64,000 nt of DNA from Microbacteriaceae bacterium (GTDB lineage: Bacteria; Actinomycetota; Actinomycetes; Actinomycetales; Microbacteriaceae): assembly GCA_019638805.1 (NCBI GenBank), contig JAHBTA010000002.1:558001-622000 (forward strand), in the 5' to 3' direction. Within the stretch, counting starts at the first letter, position 1, and every line of letters begins with the position of its first letter. Below, piece by piece: positions 53,722 through 62,097 of this stretch. The notes beneath the pieces are model-generated. The model saw only the letters and a program-made list of their open reading frames with translations. It had not been told where the DNA came from and did no database searches. A program made the position numbers and the translations under genes.

Positions 53722-54522
53722 GTGACCCTCGCGCTGCCGGCACTGCTCATCCTCGCGCTGGCGGTGCTGATCTGGCGGGCCGTGGTGCGCGATCGGCACG
53801 ACTACGCGCGCTTCAAGCGCCTGCGCTCGACCCAGCTGCGTCGCCGGGTGTTCGCCCGCTGGATCCGCGAGTCCTGGCTCGTGCTGGGCGGGCTGGGCGC
53901 GGTGCTCCTGCTCGCGACCTGGCCCTTCGTCGCGGATGCCCTGGTCGCCATCCGCTCCTGGGGTCCGTTCGCGGGCATCGACTTCGCGAGCCCGACCGTG
54001 GCCCTGACCATAGCCGTGGTTCTGCTCGCCGGACTCGCCGGAGGCACGCTGCCCATCCTGCTGCTGCGCCACAGCGTCGAGGAGGTTCCGGCGGTCGGCG
54101 ACATCCGCGCACTGCTGCCGCGCAACCGCGGCGAGCTGCCCTACGGCGCGGGGCTCGCCGTCACCGCCGGCATCGTCGAGGAGGTGCTCTTCCGGCTGGC
54201 GCTGCCCGCGCTGCTGTTCGGCATCACGCAGGACGCACTCGTCGCCTTCCTGGGTGCCGCCGTGGTGTTCGGCGTGCTGCACGTGTACCAGGGGCCGCTC
54301 GGCATGCTCTTCGCGTTCGTGCTGGGGCTCGTGTTCACGGCCCTCTACGTCGCCACCGGCACGATCGTCGTGCCCATCCTGGCGCACGCGCTCATCGACC
54401 TGCGCTCGCTCGTGCTCATCCCGGTGGTTCTGGGGCGGGCGGCGGAAACACCGCCTCCAGCAGCCGGGTCGCCCACTCGATCAGCTCCGCGTCCTCCGGA
54501 TCCGGAGGCATCGGAACACTGA
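53722..54522 (+). CDS. CPBP family intramembrane glutamic endopeptidase
   Basis: A 266-residue membrane protease of the CAAX-like (CPBP/Abi) family, with about 6-7 helices. The catalytic pattern is complete: EEVLFRL near residue 154, FGVLHVY near 185 and a third-motif HALID near 222. In bacteria these proteins act in bacteriocin immunity or membrane proteolysis. CATACT lies 7 bases before the GTG. Its last 107 bases overlap mfd on the other strand, so its Pro/Ala-rich tail is written in DNA that also codes the end of Mfd. Confidence 0.85.
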   Translation: MTLALPALLILALAVLIWRAVVRDRHDYARFKRLRSTQLRRRVFARWIRESWLVLGGLGAVLLLATWPFVADALVAIRSWGPFAGIDFASPTVALTIAVVLLAGLAGGTLPILLLRHSVEEVPAVGDIRALLPRNRGELPYGAGLAVTAGIVEEVLFRLALPALLFGITQDALVAFLGAAVVFGVLHVYQGPLGMLFAFVLGLVFTALYVATGTIVVPILAHALIDLRSLVLIPVVLGRAAETPPPAAGSPTRSAPRPPDPEASEH

Positions 54523-57500
54523 TCGCCTTCTGCGCGGCGAAGACCCGCGCGCCCGGGTACAGGCGCTGAAGACGCACCTGGATCGAATCGGGAAGCTCGG
54601 CGGGCGCGACCCGCAGGTTCCCGCCCATGGCCACGACATCCGAGAGCCCCGCCTGCTGCGCGCGTCGGCGCAGCCGCGACACCGCGATCAGGTTCTGCAC
54701 CGACAGGGGCGGCTCGCCGTAGCGGTCGGTGAGCTCCTCGAGCACGCGGTCGATCGCGTCATCCGGGCCGGTGGCGGCGGATGCCGTGGACAGCTTCTGA
54801 TACGCCTCCAGCCGCAGGCGCTCGCTCTCGATGTACTCCTCGGGGATGTGCGCGTCGACGGGCAGCTCGAGCCGCAGCTCGGTCGGCCCCTCGGCCGCGT
54901 CGCCCCGGAAGGCGCTGACCGCCTCGCCGATCATGCGCAGGTACAGATCGAACCCGACCCCGGCGATGTGACCGGACTGCTCGCCGCCGAGCAGATTGCC
55001 CGCGCCCCGGATCTCGAGGTCCTTCAGGGCGATCTGCATGCCCCCGCCGAGCTCGTTGTTGGCCGCGATCGTCTCCAGGCGGTCCTGCGCGGTCTCGCTG
55101 AGCGGCTGGTCGTCGTCGTAGAGGAAGTAGGCGTAGGCGCGCTCCCGGCCGCGCCCCACCCGGCCCCGGATCTGATGCAGCTGACTCAGCCCGTACTTGT
55201 CGGCCCGGTCGATGATGAGGGTGTTGGCGTTGGCGATGTCGATGCCGGTCTCGATGATGGTCGTGGTGACCAGCACGTCGAACCGCCCCTCCCAGAAGTC
55301 GACGACGACCTGCTCGAGTACGCCCTCGGGCAGCTGCCCGTGCGCGACCGCGATGCGCGCCTCGGGCACCAGCTCGGCCAGCTCGGCCGCCACCCGGCCT
55401 ATCGACTTCACCCGGTTGTGCACGTAGAAGACCTGACCCTCCCGTAAGAGCTCGCGGCGGATCGCGGCGGCCACCTGCCGATCGTTACGCGGTCCCACGT
55501 AGGTGAGGATCGGGTGGCGGTCCTCGGGCGGGGTCGCGAGCGTCGACATCTCCCGGATGCCGGTCACCGCCATCTCGAGCGTGCGCGGGATGGGCGTAGC
55601 CGACATCGCGAGGATGTCGACATTGGTCTTGAGCTTCTTCAACGCGTCCTTGTGCTCCACCCCGAAGCGCTGCTCCTCGTCGATGACGACGAGGCCCAGC
55701 TCCTTGAAGCGCACGCCCGCGCTCAGGATGCGGTGCGTGCCGATCACGACATCGACCGTTCCGGCGGCCAGGCCCTCGATGGTGTCGCGCGCCTCCGCGT
55801 CGGACTGGAACCGGGACAGCGCGCGCAGATGCACCGGGAAGCCCGCGAAGCGCTCGGCGAAGGTCTCCATGTGCTGCCGGACCAGGAGCGTCGTGGGCAC
55901 CAGGATGGCGACCTGCTTGCCGTCCTGGACGGCCTTGAACGCGGCGCGCACGGCGATCTCGGTCTTGCCGTAGCCGACGTCGCCCGAGATGAGCCGGTCC
56001 ATCGGGATGGGCCGCTCCATGTCGGCCTTGACCTCGTCGATGGTCACCAGCTGGTCGGGGGTCTCGGCGAACGGGAAGGCCTCCTCCAGCTCGCGCTGCC
56101 ACGGGGTGTCGGCGGCGAAGGCGTGGCCACGGCTGGCCATGCGGGCCGAGTAGAGCTTGACCAGCTCGACCGCGATGTCGCGCACCGCCTTGCGCGCCTT
56201 GCCCTTGGCGGCCGCCCAGTCCGATCCGCCCATCTTGGACAGCGCGGGCGACTCGCCGCCGACGTAGCGCGTGAGCAGGTCGAGCTGATCGGTCGGAACG
56301 AACAGCCGATCGCCCGGGTGGCCGCGCTTGCTGGGGGCGTATTCGAGCACGAGGTACTCGCGCGTGACCTTGGCCGCCGTGGTGCCGAGCGGACCGCGCG
56401 CGGTGCGCGTCCCGGATGCCACCTCGCGCTGCACGAGCTCGACGAAGCGGCCGATGCCGTGCGTCTGGTGCACGACGTGGTCGCCCGCGCGCAGTTGCAG
56501 CGGGTCGACCACGTTCTTGCGCCTGCTGGCCAGCCGCTTGACCTGACGCGAGTCGACCCCGGCCGAGCGGCCGTAGAACTCGGCCTCGGAGAGCACCGCG
56601 ACCCGGTCCTCCGGCAGCTGGAACCCGGCCTCGATCGCGCCCTGCTCGACGTTCGCGACGACGCCCCGCTCGGCCAGCACCTCGGTCGCGCGCTCCACCA
56701 GACCGGGTCCGCTGGCGGTCACCGTGACCCGCCAGCCGTCGCGCGCCAGCGCCTGCACATGGTCGAGCGCGCCCTCGACCTGGCCGGCGAAGCTCGGAAC
56801 GGCGCTCGCCTCGATGCGGATGCCGTCGTCGTCGCCCGCGTCGAACGGACTGAGCGTCCACCAGGTCCGCGATCCCGCGGCCGAGCGCAGCGCGTTGACG
56901 GTCAGGAAATCGCCCCTGCCCAGATCGACGGGCGTCTGCGCCCCCGCGGTGGCCGCGCTCCAGGCCGCCTCCAGGAACTCGCGGTTGGTCTCGGCCAGAT
57001 TGAGCGCCCGGGTGGCGACGCGCTCGGGTCCGAGCACCGCGATGGCGGCGTCGGCGGGCAGGTAGTCGGTCAGCGGCACCAGCTCGGGCAGCAGCGCGGG
57101 CGCCAACGACTCCATGCCCTCGACCGGGATGCCCTCGGCGACCTTGGCGAGCATGCCCGAGAGGGCCGGCAGCTCGGCCTCCAGCTCGCGGGCGCGGGCC
57201 CGCACGGCGTCGGTCAGCAGAAGCTCGCGGCTGGGCACGAGGTCGACGCTCGCGATCTCGCCCGGCACGGAGCGCTGATCCGCGACCCCGAACGCGCGCA
57301 GCTGCTCGAGCTCGTCGCCGAAGAAGTCCGCCCGCACCGGGTGCTCGGCGTTCGGCGGGAAGACGTCGAGGATGCCGCCGCGCACCGCGAACTCGCCCCG
57401 TCGGGTGACCAGGTCGGCCCGCACGTAGGCGAGTTCGACGAGCCTCGTCGCGAGATCGGAGAGATCGTAGCCGCGGGCGCCGGCGACCAGCTCGAGGGGG

Positions 57501-57925
57501 CGCACCGCATCCAGCCCGGGCGCGAGCGGCTGCAGCGCCGCCCGGACGCTCGCGACCACCACGAGCGGCGTCTCGCGGCCGGATTCGGCGAGCGCGCGCA
57601 GGGTCGTCAGCCGGGTGCCCACGGTCTCGGCGCTGGGGCTCAGCCGTTCGTGCGGCAGGGTCTCCCACGCCGGGAGGTGCAGGACGGCCGCCTCGGGAAG
57701 GTAGGACGCGAAGGCGGCTCGCACGGCATCCGCCTCGCGTCCGGTCGCGACGATCGCGAGCAGGGTGGATGCGGCGCCCCGCTCCCGAAGGAGCGTCGCG
57801 AGCAGAGGCACGCGCATGCCCTCGACGAGGGAGAAGTCGGCGTCGGAGGACGCCCTGCGGAGGGCGGGTTCCAGGGCGCGGGCGCGCGCCAGCTCCGGAA
57901 TCAGCGCGTGCAGTCCCACTCGCAC
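54416..57925 (-). CDS. mfd: Transcription-repair coupling factor Mfd
   Basis: A 1169-residue DNA translocase that removes stalled RNA polymerase and recruits UvrA. The N-terminal UvrB-like module spans about 1-400. The RNA-polymerase-interaction domain (GDHVVHQTHGIGRF) lies near 495. The translocase has Walker A GDVGYGKTEIAV near 650 and DEEQRFG near 750. The TRG/helicase C motifs (HQIRGRVGRGRERAYAYF) follow, with a C-terminal regulatory domain. Length is normal. The final codons overlap the convergent CPBP gene. Confidence 0.97.
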   Translation of the reverse strand: MRVGLHALIPELARARALEPALRRASSDADFSLVEGMRVPLLATLLRERGAASTLLAIVATGREADAVRAAFASYLPEAAVLHLPAWETLPHERLSPSAETVGTRLTTLRALAESGRETPLVVVASVRAALQPLAPGLDAVRPLELVAGARGYDLSDLATRLVELAYVRADLVTRRGEFAVRGGILDVFPPNAEHPVRADFFGDELEQLRAFGVADQRSVPGEIASVDLVPSRELLLTDAVRARARELEAELPALSGMLAKVAEGIPVEGMESLAPALLPELVPLTDYLPADAAIAVLGPERVATRALNLAETNREFLEAAWSAATAGAQTPVDLGRGDFLTVNALRSAAGSRTWWTLSPFDAGDDDGIRIEASAVPSFAGQVEGALDHVQALARDGWRVTVTASGPGLVERATEVLAERGVVANVEQGAIEAGFQLPEDRVAVLSEAEFYGRSAGVDSRQVKRLASRRKNVVDPLQLRAGDHVVHQTHGIGRFVELVQREVASGTRTARGPLGTTAAKVTREYLVLEYAPSKRGHPGDRLFVPTDQLDLLTRYVGGESPALSKMGGSDWAAAKGKARKAVRDIAVELVKLYSARMASRGHAFAADTPWQRELEEAFPFAETPDQLVTIDEVKADMERPIPMDRLISGDVGYGKTEIAVRAAFKAVQDGKQVAILVPTTLLVRQHMETFAERFAGFPVHLRALSRFQSDAEARDTIEGLAAGTVDVVIGTHRILSAGVRFKELGLVVIDEEQRFGVEHKDALKKLKTNVDILAMSATPIPRTLEMAVTGIREMSTLATPPEDRHPILTYVGPRNDRQVAAAIRRELLREGQVFYVHNRVKSIGRVAAELAELVPEARIAVAHGQLPEGVLEQVVVDFWEGRFDVLVTTTIIETGIDIANANTLIIDRADKYGLSQLHQIRGRVGRGRERAYAYFLYDDDQPLSETAQDRLETIAANNELGGGMQIALKDLEIRGAGNLLGGEQSGHIAGVGFDLYLRMIGEAVSAFRGDAAEGPTELRLELPVDAHIPEEYIESERLRLEAYQKLSTASAATGPDDAIDRVLEELTDRYGEPPLSVQNLIAVSRLRRRAQQAGLSDVVAMGGNLRVAPAELPDSIQVRLQRLYPGARVFAAQKAISVPMPPDPEDAELIEWATRLLEAVFPPPAPEPPG

Positions 57926-57949
57926 GAGCCTACGCGGCGCGGCCGACCC

Positions 57950-58534
57950 TCACTCGCGCGGGGCGTGGAAGCGCTGCTGCGCCTCGAGGAGGCCGTCGGT
58001 GATGACGAGCTCGGTCGCGTCGGCGGCGTCCGCGAGCAGGTTGGGCAGCACCTCGCGCTCGGCCTTCGTGAAGGGCGTGAGCACGAAGTCGGCGGCGTCT
58101 TGCCGGCCGGGCGGGCGTCCGATGCCGATGCGCACGCGCGTGAACTCGCCCGTGCCGATCGCTGCCGCGATGTCGCGCACCCCGTTGTGACCCCCGTGAC
58201 CGCCCCCGGACTTCAGCCGGATCGTGTCGAAGGGGATGTCGAGCTCGTCGTGCAGCACGATGAGCCGCTCCGGTTCGAGCGAGTAGAACCGCAGCAGCGC
58301 GGCGACCGGGCCGCCCGACAGGTTCATGAAGGTGTGCGGGGCGGCCAGCACGAGCTTGGGACCGCCCGGAACGAGCCGCCCCTCGGCCACCGACGCGTTG
58401 GCCTTGTGGTTGGTGAACCCGGTACCGATGCGCTGCGCCAGCTCGGCCAGCGCCATGCGCCCGACGTTGTGCCGGTGCGCGGCGTAGCCGGGCCCGGGGT
58501 TGCCGAGCCCGGCCACGAGCCAGGTGTCGGAGAT
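57950..58534 (-). CDS. pth: Peptidyl-tRNA hydrolase, probable ATC start
   Basis: Recycles peptidyl-tRNA. The family core is intact: GLGNPGPGYAAHRHNVG with catalytic His, TFMNLSGGPVAAL, LIVLHDELDIPF and GGHGGHNGVRDI. In this frame no ATG, GTG or TTG lies between the L25 stop and GTG 58516. That GTG would cut off the first beta strand and has no ribosome site. An ATC at 58534 restores ISDTWLVAGLGNPG and a usual length of 194 residues, with a GGAG site 5 bases upstream. The coordinates use the ATC. The minimal alternative ends at 58516. Confidence 0.85.
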   Translation of the reverse strand: MSDTWLVAGLGNPGPGYAAHRHNVGRMALAELAQRIGTGFTNHKANASVAEGRLVPGGPKLVLAAPHTFMNLSGGPVAALLRFYSLEPERLIVLHDELDIPFDTIRLKSGGGHGGHNGVRDIAAAIGTGEFTRVRIGIGRPPGRQDAADFVLTPFTKAEREVLPNLLADAADATELVITDGLLEAQQRFHAPRE

Positions 58535-58536
58535 CG

Positions 58537-59211
58537 CTACTCCGCGGCCTCGGCGGCCGGCTCCTCGCCGCCCTCCGCGGCGTCGCCGCCCTCGGCGGCC
58601 TCGCCGGCCTCACCCTCGGCACCCTCACCGGCCTCGCCCTCGGCGGGCTCGGGGGTCTCGCCCAGGTCGACCGCGGCGGGCACCGTGACGTTGACCACAA
58701 GCGTCTCGGGGTCGGACACCAGGGTGGTGCCCTCGGGCAGCACGACGTCCTTCGCCAGGATCTGGGTGCCCTCCTCGGCGCCCTCGATGTCGACGATGAT
58801 GCGCTCCGGAATGTGCGTGGCCTCGGCCTCGACCGACAGGGTCGTGGCGTCGAGCGCGGCGATGGTGCCGGAGAACGACTCGCCCTCCAGGTGCACGGGC
58901 ACGTCGACGGTGACCTTCTCGCCCTTGCGGACGACGACCAGGTCGAGGTGCTCGATGATCTGGCGCACCGGGTCCTTCTGCACGTCCTTCACGAGCGCGA
59001 GCTGCGCCTTGCCCTGGATGTCGAGCTCGAGCACCGCGTTCGCCTTGCGCAGGATGAGCGAGACCTCGTGGCCCGGGAGGCTGACGTGCTGCGGGTCGGT
59101 TCCGTGACCGTAGATCACGGCGGGGATGCGGCCGGCGGCGCGGAGACGCCGCGCGAAGCCCTTGCCGAACTGCTCGCGGATCTCCGCGACCAGCTTGTTG
59201 TCGTCAGCCAT
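58537..59211 (-). CDS. rplY: 50S ribosomal protein L25 (general stress protein Ctc)
   Basis: A 224-residue L25/Ctc that binds 5S rRNA. The N-terminal L25 domain (about 5-95) has FGKGFARRLRAAGRIPAVIYG and NAVLELDIQG. The C-terminal TL5-type beta domain follows. The last 40 residues are an acidic Gly/Ala/Glu repeat tail of the kind seen in actinobacterial L25. The ATG has a GAGGAG site. A TAGACT box on the minus strand (59331-59336) would give a leader of about 110 bases. pth follows after 2 bases. Confidence 0.95.
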   Translation of the reverse strand: MADDNKLVAEIREQFGKGFARRLRAAGRIPAVIYGHGTDPQHVSLPGHEVSLILRKANAVLELDIQGKAQLALVKDVQKDPVRQIIEHLDLVVVRKGEKVTVDVPVHLEGESFSGTIAALDATTLSVEAEATHIPERIIVDIEGAEEGTQILAKDVVLPEGTTLVSDPETLVVNVTVPAAVDLGETPEPAEGEAGEGAEGEAGEAAEGGDAAEGGEEPAAEAAE

Positions 59212-59300
59212 CTGCTGTACTCCTCGTTGTCTGGTTGTCGTTGCGAGTGTCGACGTGAACGCACACGGGAGCAGCTCACCGCGTCGATCACGGGCACCGG

Positions 59301-59492
59301 ATGGCACCCCTCGCCGAAGTTCAGTGGGTCAGTCTACATGGCACCGCGTGGGCTGAGCCCCATCGGGCGGCCCCGATCGTCGAGTGGCCCGACGACCTCC
59401 GTGCCGAGATGGAGTCCTTGTGGGAGGCGATCATCAACCCCGAGACCTGGCGCACCCCACCAGTGCTCCAGGCGACGACGCGCGAGCGCTGA
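59301..59492 (+). CDS. Possible small protein of unknown function
   Basis: A 63-residue open frame with a balanced, non-repetitive composition (IVEWPDDLRAEMESLWEAII) lies in the 370-base gap between L25 and the HTH-MNT gene. It has no ribosome site and no -10 box at leaderless spacing, and it overlaps the probable L25 promoter. It could be a gene remnant. I recognise no family. The rest of 59212-59581 holds only the L25 leader and the TAAACT box of the next gene. Confidence 0.3.
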   Translation: MAPLAEVQWVSLHGTAWAEPHRAAPIVEWPDDLRAEMESLWEAIINPETWRTPPVLQATTRER

Positions 59493-59581
59493 CGTGACCC
59501 GCGCGGTACGGATTCGGTGACGCCACCCGGACTAGTTTGGGCGGCTACGCGTCTGTGGGTCACACTTGATAAACTCCCTTT

Positions 59582-60052
59582 ATGAACCTGGTCCTGGAGT
59601 ACGAGCAGGCGACCCGCGACGCCGAGCTGGCGCGGCTGCGCCGCGTGCTCGCCGTGCGGGCAATGCTCGTCGAGGGGGAGTCGCAGCGCGAAGTCGCGAA
59701 GCGCCTCGGGGTCACGCAGCCGGCGATCAGCTACCAGGTCGCCAGCGAGCGCACGGACGGAGTGCGGCCGAGCGAGCTGATCGCCGCCGGGGACTCCGTG
59801 CTCCGGCAGGTCGCCGAGCGGCGAGGATTCACCGACCTCGCGGTCTTCGGCTCCGCCGCACGTGGAGACGACCGACCGGATTCCGACATCGACCTGCTCG
59901 TGCAGCCCCCGGCCGGTGCCGACCTTTTCGACATGCTCCGCCTGGAGGAAGCACTGGAGGCGATCCTCGGTCGGGGAGTCGACCTCGTGAGCTACCGGGG
60001 GCTCGACACCAAGCTCGACCGCGACGTCCTCCGTGACAAGGTGCTGCTGTGA
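59582..60052 (+). CDS. MNT-type nucleotidyltransferase antitoxin with N-terminal HTH
   Basis: A 156-residue fusion. Residues 10-55 form a helix-turn-helix (SQREVAKRLGVTQPAISYQV). Residues 85-150 form a minimal nucleotidyltransferase with VFGSAARGDDRPDSDIDLLV, so the GS and DxD residues are intact. MNT partners of HEPN toxins modify the toxin with AMP; the added HTH suggests autoregulation. TAAACT (59570-59575) lies 6 bases before the ATG. The HEPN gene overlaps its stop. Confidence 0.87.
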   Translation: MNLVLEYEQATRDAELARLRRVLAVRAMLVEGESQREVAKRLGVTQPAISYQVASERTDGVRPSELIAAGDSVLRQVAERRGFTDLAVFGSAARGDDRPDSDIDLLVQPPAGADLFDMLRLEEALEAILGRGVDLVSYRGLDTKLDRDVLRDKVLL

Positions 60053-60408
60053 TGGAGACCCGCATCGCGAAGGAGCTGTTGCACATCCAGCATTGGTTGG
60101 AGGTCGCCGCGTCGATCGTCGCCAGGGGCAAGGACGCCTACGCCGCCGATGAGGTTGCGCAGGAGGCGGGGGACTCGCTGATGATCAAGATCGGCGAAGC
60201 GGCGAAGACTCTCGCGGGACGAGGGCTCGACGCCCCGGCCGGGGTGAGCTGGAGCTACGCCGCGAAGAACCGTGAGAAGCTCGCCCACCACTACTCGATC
60301 ACCGACCGCGAGGTGACCTGGCAGACGCTCTCCGTTTCGCTCCCGGCGTGGGCGATGGCGCTCGCGCCGTTGTTCTCGGAGGCGGCAGCGGTGCTCGATT
60401 CTCAGTGA
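60052..60408 (+). CDS. HEPN domain RNase toxin (DUF86/HepT-like)
   Basis: A 118-residue all-helical protein of the HEPN (DUF86) family. The RNase motif RX4H is present in NREKLAHHY near residue 80; in HepT relatives the Tyr after it is the AMP-modified residue. The start overlaps the MNT stop as TGATG; GTG 60049 is a further possible start. With the upstream gene it forms an MNT/HEPN toxin-antitoxin pair. Confidence 0.85.
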   Translation: METRIAKELLHIQHWLEVAASIVARGKDAYAADEVAQEAGDSLMIKIGEAAKTLAGRGLDAPAGVSWSYAAKNREKLAHHYSITDREVTWQTLSVSLPAWAMALAPLFSEAAAVLDSQ

Positions 60409-60456
60409 GACTGGAATCAGTCCGTACTGCTCCGTAGCTCACAGCACACTGACCCA

Positions 60457-60485
60457 CGAGAACCGCGGAGTTCCGCGGAATCTCG
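60457..60485. terminator. Hairpin after the MNT/HEPN pair
   Basis: CCGCGGA (60463-60469) and TCCGCGG (60472-60478) pair perfectly, with an outer CGAGA/TCTCG pair. It lies between the convergent HEPN and D-2-hydroxyacid dehydrogenase genes and may terminate from both sides. A 2-base loop is tight, so the inner stem probably opens. Confidence 0.5.
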
Positions 60486-60537
60486 GGCATCAAGCCAGCG
60501 AGTGCCAGCACGTCAGGGGCCGTCAGGAGAACTCGGC

Positions 60538-61575
60538 TCAGTAGAACTCGTCGATGTCCACCCGGTTGAGCATCTCCTCGCCGTCGAGGAAGCGCCGCGC
60601 GTTCTCGGCGAACAGCTCGGCGATGAGCCGCGGCTCGTGCGGGCTGATGGCTGCGGTGTGCGGCGCGAGCACGACGTTGGGCAGGTCCCACAGCGGGCTG
60701 TCCTCCGCGAGCGGTTCGACGGCGGTCACGTCGAGCACCGCGAGCCCCACGCGCTCGTCGCGCAGCGCCTCGATGAGCGCCTCCTCGTCGACCGTGGTGC
60801 CCCGGCCGACGTTGACGACCGTGATGCCCGGCTTGACGGCAGCGAGCACCTCGCGGCTGAGCATGCCGCGCGTGGCCTCGGTCCCGGGCAGCGCGAGCAC
60901 GACGGCGTCGACCTCGGCCACGACGCGCGCCAGGTCCTCGACCGGGTGGATGCGCGTCACACCCGGGACCTCCACCTCGCGTCGGTGCACCCCCACCACG
61001 GTGTACCCCAGAGCCGAGAGCCTGGCGGCGGTCGCGCGCCCGATGCCGCCCAGCCCGACGATGGCGACCGTGAGGTCCCGCGCGATGGGCATGACCCGGC
61101 GCGGAGCCCAGCGGTGCGCGGCCTTCTCGGTCAGCAGCCAGGGCAGCCGCTTGGCGCCCGCGAGCACGCCGAAAACCGCGAACTCGGCCAGCGGCTCGGC
61201 GTGCACGCCCGCCGAGGTGGTGAAGACGATGCGCTCCAGGTCGGCGCGCGCCAGCCGCGCGGCGCGCACCTGCTGCCCACCGCCGGCCGGGATGGTGTGC
61301 ACCCAGCGCAGCCCCGGGTTGGCCGCGACCGTGCGGGCCAGCGCCCGGCCCGACTGGTCGGGCACCCCGTAGAGCACCTCGGCCGAGTCGACGTACTCCT
61401 CGAAGGCCGCCTGGAGGTGCGGCGGGCGGTCGTAGCGCTCCATCCAGTTCTCATTGGGCGGGCCGGCCAGCTCGGGGTCGTGGATCAGCTCGATGCGCGG
61501 CTCCAGCTCGCGCACCATCTCGGCGTCCTCGGGGGCCAGCGGGGTCGCGACCACGACGCGCAGTCGCCCGGTCAC
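60538..61575 (-). CDS. D-2-hydroxyacid dehydrogenase
   Basis: A 345-residue NAD(P)-dependent oxidoreductase of the D-isomer-specific family. The nucleotide site is VAIVGLGGIGRATAARL near residue 165. The catalytic Arg is in NVGRGTTVDE, the Glu in VLDVTAVEPL and the His in VVLAPHTAAISPHE. The substrate is not evident (glyoxylate, phosphoglycerate-like or other). The GTG start overlaps the gntK stop (GTGA), so it may act in the same sugar-acid pathway. Confidence 0.9.
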   Translation of the reverse strand: MTGRLRVVVATPLAPEDAEMVRELEPRIELIHDPELAGPPNENWMERYDRPPHLQAAFEEYVDSAEVLYGVPDQSGRALARTVAANPGLRWVHTIPAGGGQQVRAARLARADLERIVFTTSAGVHAEPLAEFAVFGVLAGAKRLPWLLTEKAAHRWAPRRVMPIARDLTVAIVGLGGIGRATAARLSALGYTVVGVHRREVEVPGVTRIHPVEDLARVVAEVDAVVLALPGTEATRGMLSREVLAAVKPGITVVNVGRGTTVDEEALIEALRDERVGLAVLDVTAVEPLAEDSPLWDLPNVVLAPHTAAISPHEPRLIAELFAENARRFLDGEEMLNRVDIDEFY

Positions 61576-62069
61576 CTCTGCCCCAGCCATGCCGCGATCC
61601 GGTCGACGATGCCGGTCACCGGCTCGGTCGCGTCGACGACCAGGACCCCCTCGTCCGCGCCGGGCCGCTCGAGCGTCGCCAACTGCGAGTCGAGCAGTGC
61701 AACGGGCATGAAGTGTCCGGGCCGCGCGGCCATGCGCTCCGCGAGCACCTCGCGCGGGGCGTCGAGCATGACGAACGAGGCCCCCGGCGCCGCGGACCGG
61801 AGCCGGTCGCGGTACTCCCGGCGCAGCGCGGAACAGGCCACCACCCGCGCACCGCGCGCGAGCGCGGCGCCCACGGCATCCAGCCACGGCCGACGGTCCT
61901 CGTCGGTGAGCGGGATGCCCGCGCTCATCTTGCGCACATTGGCGGGCGGATGCAGGTCGTCGCCGTCCGTGAACTCCCACCCCAGCCGCGCGGCCAGCGA
62001 TTCCCCCACGGTGGTCTTGCCGGAGCCGGACACACCGCAGACCGCGACCGATGCGGCGACGGAATCCAC
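61572..62069 (-). CDS. gntK: Gluconokinase
   Basis: Phosphorylates gluconate to 6-phosphogluconate, the substrate of Gnd encoded divergently next to it. The 165-residue P-loop kinase has GVSGSGKTTVGESLA near residue 12 and the family segments DGDDLHPPANVRKM and ACSALRREYRD. TACCGT lies 6 bases before the GTG (62076-62081, minus strand). It is coupled to the downstream dehydrogenase. Confidence 0.94.
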   Translation of the reverse strand: MDSVAASVAVCGVSGSGKTTVGESLAARLGWEFTDGDDLHPPANVRKMSAGIPLTDEDRRPWLDAVGAALARGARVVACSALRREYRDRLRSAAPGASFVMLDAPREVLAERMAARPGHFMPVALLDSQLATLERPGADEGVLVVDATEPVTGIVDRIAAWLGQR

Positions 62070-62097
62070 CCTTCCACGGTACCGGTAGCCTGAAGCA
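62070..62097. promoter_or_regulatory. Compact divergent gntK/gnd promoters
   Basis: Only 28 bases separate the two start codons. TACCGT (minus, 62076-62081) and TAGCCT (plus, 62086-62091) sit back to back, 4 bases apart, each 6 bases from its gene. The -35 region of each promoter would lie inside the coding start of the other gene. Confidence 0.6.
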
